Below, one piece after another: positions 1 to 13,085 of a DNA stretch of 64,000 nt. The position numbers and the translations under genes are program-made. Numbering within the stretch: the first letter of the stretch is position 1; each line of letters begins with the position of its first letter. Below the pieces are notes generated by a model. It saw only the letters and a program-made list of their open reading frames with translations. It made no database searches and was not told the DNA's origin. This stretch comes from Rhizophagus irregularis. Its lineage: Eukaryota; Glomeromycota; Glomeromycetes; Glomerales; Glomeraceae. Location of the stretch: positions 1,426,001 to 1,490,000 of the forward strand of contig NC_089460.1 of the NCBI RefSeq assembly GCF_026210795.1, written 5' to 3'.

Positions 1-3000
1 TGGATGATCCATTTTGATTGGTTAAAATACATCATTTTATTCGTATATTTTCTCTCGTAAACTTGGGATACCTGGTATAAAAAGTCTAAGCAAAAGTAAG
101 CAAGTTGAATAATTTCCATGATTTGATTTCTGTAAATATTTTGCTATACAAGATTTTCTATACAAGAAATGGAATAAATAACATTTTAAATAAGGTATAA
201 ACAAAAATTTTAAAGTTATGTGTCCGACTTGAAATTTTCCAATAATAGAAATTTATTATAACCTTTAAATGGGATTAATAAATTATTTAATATTATTATA
301 TCTTTATTTATAAAAAAATTTTGCCAGTAACGTTTTTCGTTGTAAAGTACATTACTTTTTAAGTACATTATTTTTTTAAAAAGTACATTTTTTGTTGAAA
401 ACGAAAAACTCTCATAAATATTTTTTTTATATCATAAACCATTTTTTTTACTCGTAAATATTTTAACAAATCCAACAAAAATCCAACAAAAATCCAACAA
501 AATCCAACAAAATCCAACAATCCAACCAAAAAATAAAAAAAAAAAAAATTTTTTTTTTTAATATTATAAAATAAAAGAACAATATGTAATATGTAAACTA
601 ATAAATTTTAATTTGGTTAATTAATTTATGAACAATCAAAAAATTTCCGAAATAAAATTTAACCAAATTAATAGAATTTTTTTTTTCCCTTTACAAAAGG
701 TAATTTACAAAGAGGTAATATAAGTACAAACGGGTAAAAATTAATAAATTATCAAATATTTTTTGTTCCGTTAAAAAAACAAAAAAGGAAATAACCAACT
801 ATATTAATGTTTAACCGCATAAAATACTGCGTAATACTGCGTTACATTTTAAAAGGGGTATTATTAATGTATTTTTTATTATGTGAACTTTTAAAGGTTA
901 GTAAAAATTAAAGTTTTTTTTTTTGTTTTAGTAAAAAAGTGATGAGAAAAAAAATGATTATCAAAAAAGAAAAAGAAATATAATAAAAAAAAAAAAGATT
1001 TACAAGAAGAGAAGAGAGAAAGAAAACAAGACAATCTTAAAAAAAAATTAATAATTCATTCATTTTTGGTACGAAGGCTTGGGGTCGGGATTATCATAAT
1101 TAACCACTCATATGTTTATCGAATTTTATAATGTTACTTCACATTTTTGTTTTCTTCTTTTTCCACAAAAATGGTATAATTCAAAATTTTACAAATAAAG
1201 TAATTGACAATCAATATCATCATCATTCAAGGAGTCAATAATATCAGATAAGTTGCAAAGTTGTAATCACGAAAAATTACGAAACAAAAAAAAATAAAAT
1301 AAAATAAAAAAACAATCAAAAAAAAAAAAAAAAAACAATTCTCTCGTAATTTAATCACGTGATATGACGCCTGTAACAGCCACTTGAGTCTTGACCCAAT
1401 TGATTAATTATCGGATATTGATTCTACCGAATCAAACTCATCATTTATCAGCACGGATTTATAATAAACCCTTTAGAAGATATAAAGATTAATAATAATA
1501 TGTAAAAAGATATAAAAGGGACAATAAAAAGAATTTTTAAGTTTTCTCTTTTTTAGAATTTCATTATCGGAATGGACCGTTCTCTTGGCTTTATCAATGA
1601 GTAAATATAACGTAAAAAAAAGGTAAGAAATATATATTTTTTTAATAATATAATGATTTGCATAATATGAGACTATCTTTTAAGTGTTATTATTAAACCA
1701 GGGTAAACAGGTTTCAATTTACCATTTTCGGTAAATTTCTACTTAACTTAACCTAATTTAGATACAACGATATTTATCATTTGATATAAAATTAGTAATT
1801 CTTTTTATTGGAGAACGATATCTATTAATAAACTTAATTATTGTAATATCTTTTGAGTATTATAATTATCAAACTAATTAGGAAAAGTATTAGTTTCAAA
1901 AGTTTTGGTTCTTTGTAATCTTTTTGAAAAAAAAAAGAAGTTTCTTTAAACTAATATCAATAAAGTTAATGTTATTTTTGTTAAAAGCGCGTAATCTATT
2001 GTTAAAATAGTAACTTATACTTTTCATATATAAACGCGAGTCCAATTAAAGACTCCGACTTACGAATTAATATAAATAAAGAGAACAATAGACTGAAGAA
2101 TGATGAAAATGAACTTTTATAATTAGTAATAATTGATTCTTTTTAAAATGAACGCGTTATAATCACTAATCGAATGTAATAAAGTTTATAAAGTTAATTT
2201 AAAATTATCACAACTATTCACTAGTTATAACTACGATATTGTGATTGTGAATTGTGTTACCCGCTATTAAATATAAATAAATATAAAAATATATATATAT
2301 ATATATATATATTTATTCATTTATATCATTTATATAAATATATATATAAAAAATATATCTGTTATATGTATATTTAATATGAATATGTGGCTGATGTTTT
2401 TTTTTCTTTTTTCTTTGTTTATTAAAATAAGTAACTTATTAACTTTTATAATCTTTTTATTCAACAATTAAAATAATTAAAAAAAAATGGATTCCCTCGA
2501 TATCATCTCTTTTACTTAAAAAAGGTTTATTAAATATTATAAATTCTATTTTTCGCGTGAATAAGTATTTAATCGCGTAATAAAAGGAGGAGAAAGGGGT
2601 TTTTTTTTGGTGTTTCATCTATTGTTTCATATCCGGATTTTTGGGCCCGATTCAAAAAAAAAAAAAAATTAAAACATTATTGGATTTTAAATAAAAAACG
2701 TGTACATTACAATTTACAATAATCATTATGACAACATTTGGTAAATAAAAAAAAAATTTTTTTTACTTTTACTTTTTTTCTTTGTAATAAATATTTTTCC
2801 TTTAAAAAATTTCTTTGTTAAAACGTCATATGATTTAAAAATTATAGTTCGTTTCTGAAACTAAAAGTTCTGTCTCCTTGTAATTTTAATTATTCAAGTC
2901 AAGATCTTCATTATTATACGCTTGCTTTTAAGGTTATATGATTGGTGTTACCCTAATAGTTATGCACGTGGTTATTAGTATTCATAATGGACCCTAGTAA

Positions 3001-4140
3001 TTATGCTGAAAAACGTGGAAATTTCGGAAAATTCTTTAAATGTAGCAAAGAAAAGGATCCGCCGTACCGCCCGCCCGTACGTTGAAACAATTTTAAGCCT
3101 CGGCAATTTTGATGGCTGGTGAAAAGATTAAAAAATTTACATTATATACCACCAAAAATAGGAACAATAATCATTTCACATTTTTTTTTCTTTGTAAATT
3201 CCATAAAGAAAACCAACTATTTTATAAAAAATATCACATAATAGAACAATATAACGAATCCATCGTAAATATCACAAAAAAAGGAATTAATTGGAAATTT
3301 CCTTTCTAAATTTACAGATCACTTTGATACTTTTTAATATAACATGTTACATCAATCATTTAATTACTTTATTAAAATTCGGCCGAATAATTTATCTTTG
3401 ATGATCATTCTCTTTTTAAAAATTTTTAATGGCGTAATATAAAAAGATATCATCGACATTGATTATTAATTTAGGTAATAAAAGCTAAAAAATCCTGCAA
3501 AATAAAATTATTAGTAAATGCTCGGATGTTCGGGAAAGGCCAGGATAACATCCGTGGTTAAATTACAAAGAAGTTGAAAATAATTCGTTATAATCATTTC
3601 AACAATTATCCGTACATTATCCGGACTTTTTTTTTCCCGTCAAAAAATTTTTAAAAATTTTTAGAATTATAATCTGAAAAAGAGAAAGAAAAAAATATAA
3701 TTTATTACTTTTTTTGGCGTAAATTTTTATTATTGTTTTTACATTAAAACATTTAAAACATTTTATAAAACATTTAAAACATTGATGATCTTACAATGAA
3801 TCGAAAATGGCGTTTTCAATTACAAAGCTTGTATTTCTTATTATTATTTGATTTTACGTTTATCAATCCCATTTTTCGATCATAAATAAATTTTAAATTG
3901 TTGAATTGTTGGATTGTTGGATCTTTCCGAAATATAAAAAAAAAAAATAATTTATTTAGTAATATATAATGAACTTTCTTAATTTAGTAATTAAAAAAAA
4001 TGATCTTTTAATTAAAAAAGAATTATAAGGTAATTGTGGTAAAATTTATTTTTTTCGTGTTTTGTTTCATATTATTCATGTGAATACAATAATTAACGCA
4101 TACTTTACTTGTAAGTAAAATAAAAGAAAAAAATATATTC
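1..4140. other. Gene-free AT-rich intergenic tract
   Basis: No reading frame here is convincing. The longest open stretch (3109-3309) has low-complexity Lys/Asn/Ile/Phe composition and no recognisable motif. The tract is full of A/T homopolymers, an (AT)n run near 2288-2312, and a short tandem array near 464-535. A slightly more GC-rich patch at 3055-3115 has no recognisable feature. Confidence 0.6.
464..535. repeat. ATCCAACAAA-type minisatellite
   Basis: Six to seven head-to-tail copies of a roughly 10-bp unit (ATCCAACAAA with length variation in the A run). A reverse-complement echo (TTGTTGGAT) occurs near 3900-3920. This is a simple tandem repeat with no sign of coding. Confidence 0.7.
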
Positions 4141-4149
4141 TTGTAAGTG

Positions 4150-4262
4150 TGTAATCATTCAAATACGTAAGCATTCAATGTGTAAGCATTCAAGTGCGTA
4201 ACCGTATCCGTTCCAAGTGCGTAACTGTTCCAAGTGCGTGACCGTTCCAAGTGCGTGACGCG
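4150..4262. repeat. Short minisatellite, GTTCCAAGTGCGT core
   Basis: About six degenerate copies of an approximately 16-19 bp unit with the core GTTCCAAGTGCGTRAC. The left copies (ATTCAAATACGTAAGC, ATTCAATGTGTAAGC) are more diverged than the right ones. The gradient suggests expansion from the right side. No coding function is seen. Confidence 0.65.
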
Positions 4263-4489
4263 AAAGTCTTTTTTTTTTTTTAATCACATAATTGAGATTA
4301 ACTTTTTTAACTTGTGAGTTGTGACATCAGCAAACTCGACGCCACCAATATCAAAATATTAAAGAAAGTTAGTTTTTAAAAGCCGAATATATTAAATAAA
4401 TATAGTTTTATATATTAACAGATAATAAATGTCCATTTAAGCAATTATAAGGTTTATTATAATATGAAAAAATCGGTATTGACTGTTTA

Positions 4490-5890
4490 ATATATTAAAA
4501 TGTTGAAAAAGACTTTACGGTTTAAAAATAGATATTTTAAAATTAATTTTAGAAAAAAGACATTTTAAAAAGATGATTTAAAATGGATATTTTAAAATTT
4601 ATTTTAAAAAAAAAAGACATTTTAAAAAGATGATTTAAAAATGGATATTTTAAAATTTATTTTAAAAAAAGACATTTTAAAAAGATGATTTAAAATGGAC
4701 ATTTTAAATTTATTTTAAAAAAAGACATTTTAAATTTATTTTGAAAAAAGACATTTTAAAAAGATGATTTAAAAATAGATATTTTAAATTTTATTTTAAA
4801 AAAGACATTTTAAAGCCATTCTAAAAAGACGATTTAAAGCAGATATTTTAAAATCATTCTAAAAATAGATATTTTAAAGTCATTCTAAAAGTTGGTTTAA
4901 AAAAGACATTTTAAAGACATTTTAAAGACGTTTTAAAGATGTTTTAAAAGAGATATTTAAGAATATTTTAAAAGTTGTTTCAAAAGACGCTTTAAAAAAG
5001 ATATTTTATTTTAAAAGACGGGTCAAAAGGTATTTTAAAGACACTCTAAAAAAAACGTTTTAAAACAGATATTTTCAAGGCATTCTAAAGGATGTTTTAA
5101 AAAGATATTTTAAAGACATATTTCAAGAGATATTTCAAAAGACGTTTCAAAAGACGTTTCAAAAGACGTTTCAAAAGACGTTTTAAAAGACGTTTTAAAA
5201 AGATATTTTTAGAGACAAAAGACATTTTAAAGAGACATTAGAGACATTATAGATGACACTTAAAAGTAAAAAAAGACGTTGCAAAATGACAATTGTAAAA
5301 AAGAAAGACATTTTAAAGAAGAAATTGTAAAGTAGAACCTGTAAAATAGAAATTGTAAAGAAATTGTAAAATATAAAATTTAAAAAAAGTGGATATTTTA
5401 AGAAGACTTTATCATAAAAATATTTTAGAAAAGACATTATAAATTTATAATAAAGATATTTAAAATTATTATAATAAAGATATTTTAAAAATTATTACAA
5501 TAAAGATATTTTATAATAAAGATACAGTCAGACCTCTATAATTGCACTCTCCATAATTGCACCCACTATGTATACCCTCTCTAAATGCACCCTCTGGTTC
5601 GGTCCCAAGCTTATATGATCTCTAATTATTTTACCTCTATAAATGCACACTCTCTTTAAATGCACTATTTTGAAAATTATGCATATGGTCCCAAGGGGTG
5701 TACAATTATGGAGGTCTGACTGTATTTTAAAAATTATTATAATAAAGATATTTTAAAATGACATTATAATAAAGATATTTTATAAAAATTATTATAATAA
5801 AGATATTTTAAAATGACATTATAATTAAGTTATTTTAACAAGACATCATAATAAAGATATTTAGAAAAGACATTAAAGGAGATGTTTAAA
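4490..5890. repeat. Degenerate GACATTTTAAA / GATATTTTAAA array
   Basis: About 1.4 kb built from short, diverged units such as GACATTTTAAAAAGATGATTT and GATATTTTAAAATT, later drifting to GACGTTTCAAAA and then to AATAAAGATATTTTA. A clean TA-flanked MITE (5525-5722) interrupts the right part, and the array resumes on both sides with the same ATAAAGATATTTT motif. Both strands are littered with stops, so it is non-coding satellite-like DNA. Confidence 0.75.
5525..5722. mobile_element. 198-bp Tigger/pogo-type MITE
   Basis: The terminal inverted repeats start CAGTCAGACCTCTATAATTG on the left and read inward as CAGTCAGACCTCCATAATTG on the right. TA dinucleotides flank both ends (5523-5524 and 5723-5724), as expected for TA-targeting Tc1/mariner-pogo elements. 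There is no coding capacity, so it is non-autonomous. It sits inside the degenerate tandem array, which marks it as the younger event. Confidence 0.8.
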
Positions 5891-7130
5891 AGGCATTTCA
5901 ATTCGTAATTCAGATAAGAGAGCAGGACCTAAAGAATACGTAAATAACTCAGATCCAAATTTAAAGTTTCATGTGATTTTTATTAGAAAAAATCATCTGA
6001 TAAGTTCAAATTTGCTATAGATTATACAATTTCAGATTTGAGTTCAAAATTGCATTTTGATACCTTCTCTGCTATACGAAATATTTAAAGATCTAGTGAT
6101 CATATTTTAATGAATTTTATACCATTCAATTCGCCTCATCAAATGGTATAAAATTCATATCTAACATTATTGAAAATTATTGATCATAAAATCTTATTCA
6201 GCGATTATATAATGGTTTCGATCCCCATCGAGACGAATCTCTATAGGGTTAAATGCTGACAGAGATCGACATTTACAAAAATTAAAATTCCATATTTTAT
6301 GATTTCTATTCGCCCCATGAATCAATGGTGATAAATCGGCCAATATTGACAGAGATTGATACATCTAAAGTTATTATAAAAACTGCATATTGTATTTTTA
6401 GATTATTTTTCAATGAACAGATTTTGAGATCATGTAAAATTATTATAAAAATTACATTATATGTTTTATACAAATATATGTCTAACTCCTAGAATTACTA
6501 ACTAGTTAAATCATACGAATTCAATAAGATATTAACTTGGATCTCAGTTTTACATATAATCTTTGGAATCCTGAGTGAGTCCATCAAAATGATTTGAAAT
6601 TATTATTGAAAGAACTTTAAGATTTACTTTATTTTATGCATATATTTAGAACAACCTTTAAAAAGCTTCAAATTTTTAAAAATAATTTTTTGTAACAAGA
6701 GTATCTAAATAAAAATGCTTTATATGTATTCAAAATATGTGGTTTTGAGAGTGCATAAGTTTATTATTTAATTTTGAAAAATGAAATTTTAATGATTTTT
6801 ACTGATTTTTTTCAAATGATAGTATTTTTATTTCTCATTAATGATATCTTCAAAAAGTTCTAAAACAGACAAAGGCTAATACTTCTTTAATGCTAGAAAT
6901 ATTTCCATTAGATGCATTTCAATGAGATGAATCCAACGATCCTTCTATGATCATTGATTTTGAAATTCATTTAGTTTAAAATAAGATTTTGAAATTAAAT
7001 AAGATTTTAATTTAAAATAAGATTTTGAAAATTCATTTAGTTTCTAACCTTCATTACATAATAGCTCTAAAATTCGGCTTTGTTTTTTCCAGTGTTCTAC
7101 AAATGTTTTATGTTTTTCTTTAAATATATT
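5891..7130. other. Intergenic tract with remnants of a dispersed palindromic repeat
   Basis: No gene is seen. Fragments near 6120-6380 (for example ATTCGCCTCATCAAATGG, CATCGAGACGAATC, CAATATTGACAGAGATTGAT) resemble the 147-bp tandem unit at 58.6-59.0 kb, so this is probably an old relative of that family. The rest is AT-rich DNA without recognisable features. Confidence 0.45.
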
Positions 7131-7133
7131 ATA

Positions 7134-7552
7134 TACAGTATATTCAAATGTATTAGAAATTTGTATAATGAATTTCTCACTATAACGAATTTTTAATCTC
7201 CAGCCCAGCCCATGGGATTCACTATAATGAGGGTGAACTGTATCAAAAATAGAATAATACTATTTGCCTGGCATAATAAAAAAAAAAAAATTTTTCAAAA
7301 TGTCCTTTTTTTAAAATATCTTTATTAATTAGTAAAATTAGTAATCCAAATATGATCTATCTTATTCAAATATTTAAAATGAACTTTATGAAGCTAGTCA
7401 GTAAAAACAGTAAAAACGCATATACATGATTTCTGCTAACGAGAAGTTAGCTGAGGGTCATTTTATTATAAAATCTGTACCTGAACTTTTCTTCATTATA
7501 GCAAGTTATTCACAATATAAAAATTCACTATAGAGAGGGTGAACTGTATACT
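7134..7552. mobile_element. Degraded TA-flanked element(s) with CAGT..ACTG ends
   Basis: TACAGT near 7135 and two ACTGTA ends, at about 7236-7242 and 7542-7548, with internal blocks such as TTCACTATAACGAA and TTCACTATAGAGAGGGTGAA, look like Tigger-type termini. The right portion (about 7466-7552) closely matches a fragment at 38880-38952, so the two belong to one family. Exact boundaries are uncertain because two right ends are present. Confidence 0.45.
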
Positions 7553-7854
7553 AATACCTTTTAAACCAAGGGACAGTCTTTACGCATTACATTTAGATTA
7601 AATATCACATAGTTAATGAATAGTGATGAATAACTGATGATAAATTATCATCCGAACTGCTTCGCAGTTTGGTGATATTCTATTCAATAACTAATATTTA
7701 TTGGAGGTAACTATTTATTGGAGGCATGTTAACAAATACGGTGTACATAATACACCCATACAACAAATAACTACCTTCTCTAAATAGAGCTAAATCAACT
7801 AAATCCAAAAATATCAATAATTCATGGTGCATTGTACGGGAACGTCAGATGAGG

Positions 7855-8410
7855 TTTGTGGAACTCAATTACAAACTACAAGTAATATCCGTCCACCGAG
7901 AAAATCATACGATTTGTCTCATCTCCAAATAAAGCTAAATCAATAAATGTCAGGTGTGATTGTTTTTCATGTACAGCATTTTATAAAATGAATTTGTCTT
8001 TTATAGCTAAACTGCTAAATAGCAAAATGGAATTACAAACTACAAGTAAACAAGGTCGCCCAAAAAAGCAACCATCCACCGAGGAAATCATGTGATTTAT
8101 CTGTAAAAAGTCTCCGAATAACTAAATCCAAATTATTAGTTAGTAAAACCACCGAGAAATCATGTGATCATCTGTAAAAATATAATATTATTCCTTCTAC
8201 ATACAACTCCAAATAAAGTTAAATCAATGAATGTCAGATGAAGTAGTTTCATGTGTAGCATTTTCATCAAAAAAAAAAAAATTATTTTTTATAGCTAAAT
8301 AGAACTCAATTACAAACTACAAGTAAGTAAACTCTCGTAACTCTCGTAACTCGTAAGTTCGCTCGATAAAACAACCGTCCATCGAGAAAATCATGTGATT
8401 GATCTTATCT
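7855..8410. repeat. Imperfect long-period repeat (about four partial copies)
   Basis: Recurrent blocks occur in the same order. AATTACAAACTACAAGTAA is followed by a CACCGAGAAAATCATGTGATT-like block, then CTCCAAATAAAGCTAAATCAAT, then AATGTCAGATGA and CATGTGTAGCATTTT. Copies start near 7866, 8031, 8148 (partial) and 8300. There is no open reading frame, so it looks like old duplicated non-coding DNA. Confidence 0.55.
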
Positions 8411-9626
8411 GTCATTTTTCTCTTCTATAACATCTCCAAATAGAGCCAAATCAAACTAAATCCAAAATATCAATAAATTCATGGTGCACTTGTCATTATT
8501 ATTTTCATATTAACCTGATAAAGTATTACAAAATAATTATTATTGATTTACGTGAATTTTACTAAAATTAAGAGTTTTCTCTTAAAATTTCTCACGAAAA
8601 CTTGAAGTGCATTTATTTACTTATTTCACTACTATTAAGCAACAAAATTGGAATCAATAATAAAGAAAAGCTTGTTTTCATTATATTTTCGAATACATTT
8701 TTTTTTGTTTTTTTTTGAAAAAAATAGAAAATGTGACATAATGTTTATTTTATATACATACTATATTAAAATATAATTGTAACATAAAAAGAATTTAACT
8801 TATTACATAAAATCCATATTTGCACGAAAAAAAAAAGTTTTCTTTTTTAATGAGGAGGAAATAAAACGAAAATAGTGAATAAAAAATTAAAAATCTTTTT
8901 TTTTTTCCTTTTTGCCCGAGAAGTCTATATTAAAGTAAAGATTGGAGTATTTAAATTGTTTTTTTTTTCTAAAAAAAAAGAAAAATCATAATTATGAAAC
9001 CCGAATTTATTAAAGACGGACGAGATTAAACCGAACGAAATTTCTAGATCGGGAGTTTCCATCTACAGGTTTTTATAGGTTAATAAATAAAGAAAAAAGA
9101 GAAGAAAGAAAATACGAAAAAAAAAATATATTTTTCTTTTTACCTATTATCGAATTACATCACGTGCGCCCGTATTTTTAAAATTAAAAAGCAAAAAAAA
9201 TACAGTCTCCAACAAAAAGAAATTTATTTACAAGAAAAAAATAATAATTAAAAAGTAAGAAGAAAAGATATACATTTGCTTTAACTCAAATAAAAAACCA
9301 TATGTTAATTATACGTATACTATTTAGATAAAACTTAAAAGATATCGACATGTAAAATAATAATATTAAACCTTAATATGAAAATAGTATGAAAGGGATA
9401 AAATAAAAAAAGAGAATCTATAATCCTTCTTTTTTAAAAATTTTTTTTTTTAAAAAAAAAATGATAAAGACGGGTGCGTAAAAATTATAAAATAAAATAA
9501 TAATTTTAAAAATAGTGCTCGGAAAAATACTGTAAAAACAATTAAGATGAATCGTATAAATAATTTGTCAAAACTGCAATAAAGATAAAAAATAAAAATA
9601 CGTACAAAGACTGAAAACAAAGTAAT
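8411..9626. other. Downstream intergenic region of the SAM/HMG gene
   Basis: AT-rich DNA with A/T homopolymers. It lies 3' of the minus-strand gene ending at 9627 and must include its 3' UTR. Nothing else is recognised. Confidence 0.5.
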
Positions 9627-12074
9627 TTAATTACTTTTTGATGAATTGGTATCATCTTGTTGACATGACTGTGAACTATCCTGTTGCTGAGTATTTTGTT
9701 GTCTAGATTGTCGACGTTCTGGATTATCATCAGTTTCCATAAAAGCAGCAGGTGGAGTACTATGTGAACTTGTAGTTGAATTGTCTGAATCTTCAAAACT
9801 TGGACGTTCAACACTTCTACTACCGCTACTACTAAAACTACTTCCATTACCGCCATTACCACTACTACTACCATTTCCTTGTTGAGATTGATCATCTCCG
9901 ATATTACTGTCATCTTTAGCATACAAATCAGCTAATGTTGTTGTTTGAGTATTATTTGTATTGATACTTGATGGTGGAGTTGCTAGTGAGTTACCAATAT
10001 TTTGTCCATTGTTATTGTTTGAATACCCATAAGGTACAGTCGGATTGTAATGTGCATATGGAGGAATATAATTTGTGGAGTGATGAGAATAATTTGAATG
10101 ATGTGGATAAGGCTGGTTAGAATATGGTCTTGTGGGATGATGGTGAGTATTATGTCCATTTCCATTTCCATTGCCGTTTCCGTTTCCGTTTCCATTGCTA
10201 CTTCCACTACTAGTATTACCACTACCATTATCATACCCTACAGAAGTGGATCGTGTACTAGAGTAACCTGAAGGTGTTGCATTATCTGAATCTGGAGAAG
10301 GTTCGGTCTTCTGTCTTTTTCTTTTACCTGAATCTCGTGCTATAAATATTTTTATAAAAAAAAAAGAATGAATGAAAAATTAAGAATGAACTAAAAATAA
10401 AAAAAAAATGATATTGTAAACGTGTTGTTATTGATATCAATTTTTGCGTCAGATGTCATTAATGCATAATTCTCCGATCATTTCCTTTCTGGTAATTGGT
10501 ACACGTTCGACACCTGACGCTTGAATCGAAAAAAAAAAATACAATAGAATGTTAATTTTTTTTAATACATACAGTTTGATTCATACTTTTCTTTGAATTC
10601 CTTCAGATATTCTTGGTATTTCTAATAGTAATAAGAAATCGTTCCTCTTTAAAGATCCGCAAAATATAATGAGTTTATTAAATAAAACAAAAAAAAAAAA
10701 TATTTTACCTTCCAATTCTCAGTTGTTTTATATACGGCTAATTCAGCTTGATATTCTTCTTTTTTCTTTGCAGCTTCATTTTCGATAGCTTCTTTTACTT
10801 CAGGACGAACATTTTTCCAACGGTCGCCCACGATTTTTGCCATATCAGGAAATGAAATATTTTGACCAGCGTATTCTTCACGAACCTTATGAGCAAACAT
10901 TACATATGCTGAAAGTGGTTTTACAGGAGCATTTTTATCTCTTTTTGGATGACGTTTATATTTACGTTTGGTACTACCATTATCTGGAGGATCCGGGGGG
11001 TCTGGTTGGTCATCGTCTCTAGTTGATCTGTTTCTTGGTTGAGATGATCCCATTGTCGAATCATTTATACTTGAAGGTCCATTCACATAAAGGATTTTTG
11101 GTTGTACGTTATTAAGGGGTGGTTGATGGATACTATTATTTGATGAATGAATTTGACCATCTATAAGATAGGATTAGGATAATAAGAATTACTGCGCCAT
11201 ATAAAAATTTTTTTTTTTAATATCATAAAATTAAAATTTTTCTTTACCGCTGATTTCTTCTCCATGTTGAAAATATAATGGGATATTTGAAGGAATTCCT
11301 TTTATTGTAGCAATTTCTCTTTGTAATCGCTATATATTAAATGGCGCAGCAAAAAACTTCATTATTTTATTTATTACATTTTGTAATTTATTACAAAACT
11401 ATATACAAAATAAATATCTAATATCTAAAATACGATTAAATAAAAAAAAAATATAAAAATAAAGATAAATTACCCTTCGATGACCTCGTTTAACATCCAT
11501 AGCTATTAGATCAGCTTCAGTAACATCGAGAAGCTAAAATCAAATAAGGAAAGATAAGATAATATAGAAGTTATTGGTTAAATTTAAAACATGACGTCAT
11601 TTTGATAAAGAATTCATAGATGGCAAGATGGCGGGCCCAGACAGAAAAAGCCCGCAGCATTGATCCCATTTAACTGAACAATATGTAACACATTTCGAAC
11701 CATCTCGAACATCTTTAATGTAATGTAACAAAGCCAAAATCAAGATTCAACACGATGATTGATGAATTTGGTAAGAATGCGCATTAAAAGAAAGATAAAA
11801 TATTCACATATTGTGTACTGATAATGAAATCCCCTTTCCAAATACAAAAATATATCATTCTATTATGACATAATAATATATCAAATATTATGAAATATGA
11901 TAACCTTTTTTTTTTAACAAAACAAGCAAGGATCGAAACGGATCAAAAAAGGGGAAAATGATTACTTACTGATTGTAACTGATCGAATCCTTCGGATATG
12001 AACCTATCATAATATTCCAAAAGATTACATTTTTTTAAGAAATCCCGGACCTGTGGAAAAGATTGGATATTCAT
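9627..12074 (-). CDS. SAM-domain + HMG-box DNA-binding protein
   Basis: Six exons join in frame: 12074-11970, 11533-11474, 11329-11248, 11160-10709, 10621-10573 and 10339-9627 (486 aa). All introns are GT..AG and the phases close exactly. Residues ~5-62 form a SAM-type helical domain (VRDFLKKCNLLEYY, then LLDVTEADLIAMDVKRGHRR). Residues ~157-227 form an HMG box (KNAPVKPLSAYVMFAHKVRE, then FPDMAKIVGDRW) preceded by a basic KRKYKRHPKRDK stretch. The C-terminal half is low-complexity (Ser, Gly-Asn repeats, His/Tyr/Pro, Gln), with a second basic cluster KRKRQK just after the box. By family knowledge HMG boxes bend DNA in the nucleus and SAM domains mediate oligomerisation, so a chromatin or transcription regulator is likely. 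The chosen start ATG precedes the SAM domain; an additional upstream exon cannot be excluded. Confidence 0.85.
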
Positions 12075-13054
12075 ATTTTTTTCTCTTTGAGCGCACAAGG
12101 AAATACTCTTTTTTTTTTTAAAAAAAAAAATATTATATATATATATATATATATATATGATTTTTTATTGGAATCGCTTGCCTTTTAAATAATGTTTTTA
12201 ATGATTTGATATTTTTTAAATGTTTTAATAATTGTTCAATAGGAATGAAAATTAAAATTAATGGAAGAATAAAAACTTAAAGGATAAAGATTTGAATGAT
12301 GAAAAAGATTTGTGAATCATATTATTAACACGGGGAAAAAGAAGAATTGTATGCGATTACTCATACAAAATTACGTGTGTTAAAAAAAAAAAGAAAAAGA
12401 AAAAAGTATAAAGAAAACGATTCACAAAAAATAAAAGAGGGGAAAGATGTAAATTATATAAAGTTTTATTTCGTAATTAATTCTTTTTGTTCTCGTGATC
12501 AGGAAAGAAATCGTAGACGAGAAAAAAAATACTTTTTTTTTTTTTTTTTAAGAAAAAATAGTTTAAAAAAATGAATTGATAAATCGTAACAATAAGATAT
12601 CTTTTATAAACGTTAGAGAATAATGGGGTATGTCAAAATTTTTTTACTAAATGATATCATATCATAATTTATTACGAGGGAAAAAAGAAAAATTCGGGAG
12701 GAGTTTAATTTATATTTTTTTTTAAAAAAAAGTATAAAGTAAATAGTTAGTAGTATTAAAAAAAAAATAATATAAATATATATAAAAGATAAAAATAAAA
12801 TATTTATTAAAAATTAAATGAAAATATTTAATTACCTAAAAATTATATTTTATCGTAAAAAAAAAAAATTTTTAAACAAAAAGAACCCAACAGAAAAAAG
12901 TGTCGAAAATGGGTTTGTTTAAATGCAAAGCAACAGTATAATATATTAAAATTTTTTTTTTTATAATAATAATATAAAAAAAAAAATTTTTTTATTTAGT
13001 GTAATATATTTTATAATACATCTTATATAAAAAATATATTATATTATATTATAT

Positions 13055-13085
<31 letters not shown>

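Noticed and set aside
3109-3309. Open frame of 66 codons
   Set aside because: Lys/Asn/Ile/Phe-rich composition matches AT-rich noncoding DNA; no motif, no splice partner.
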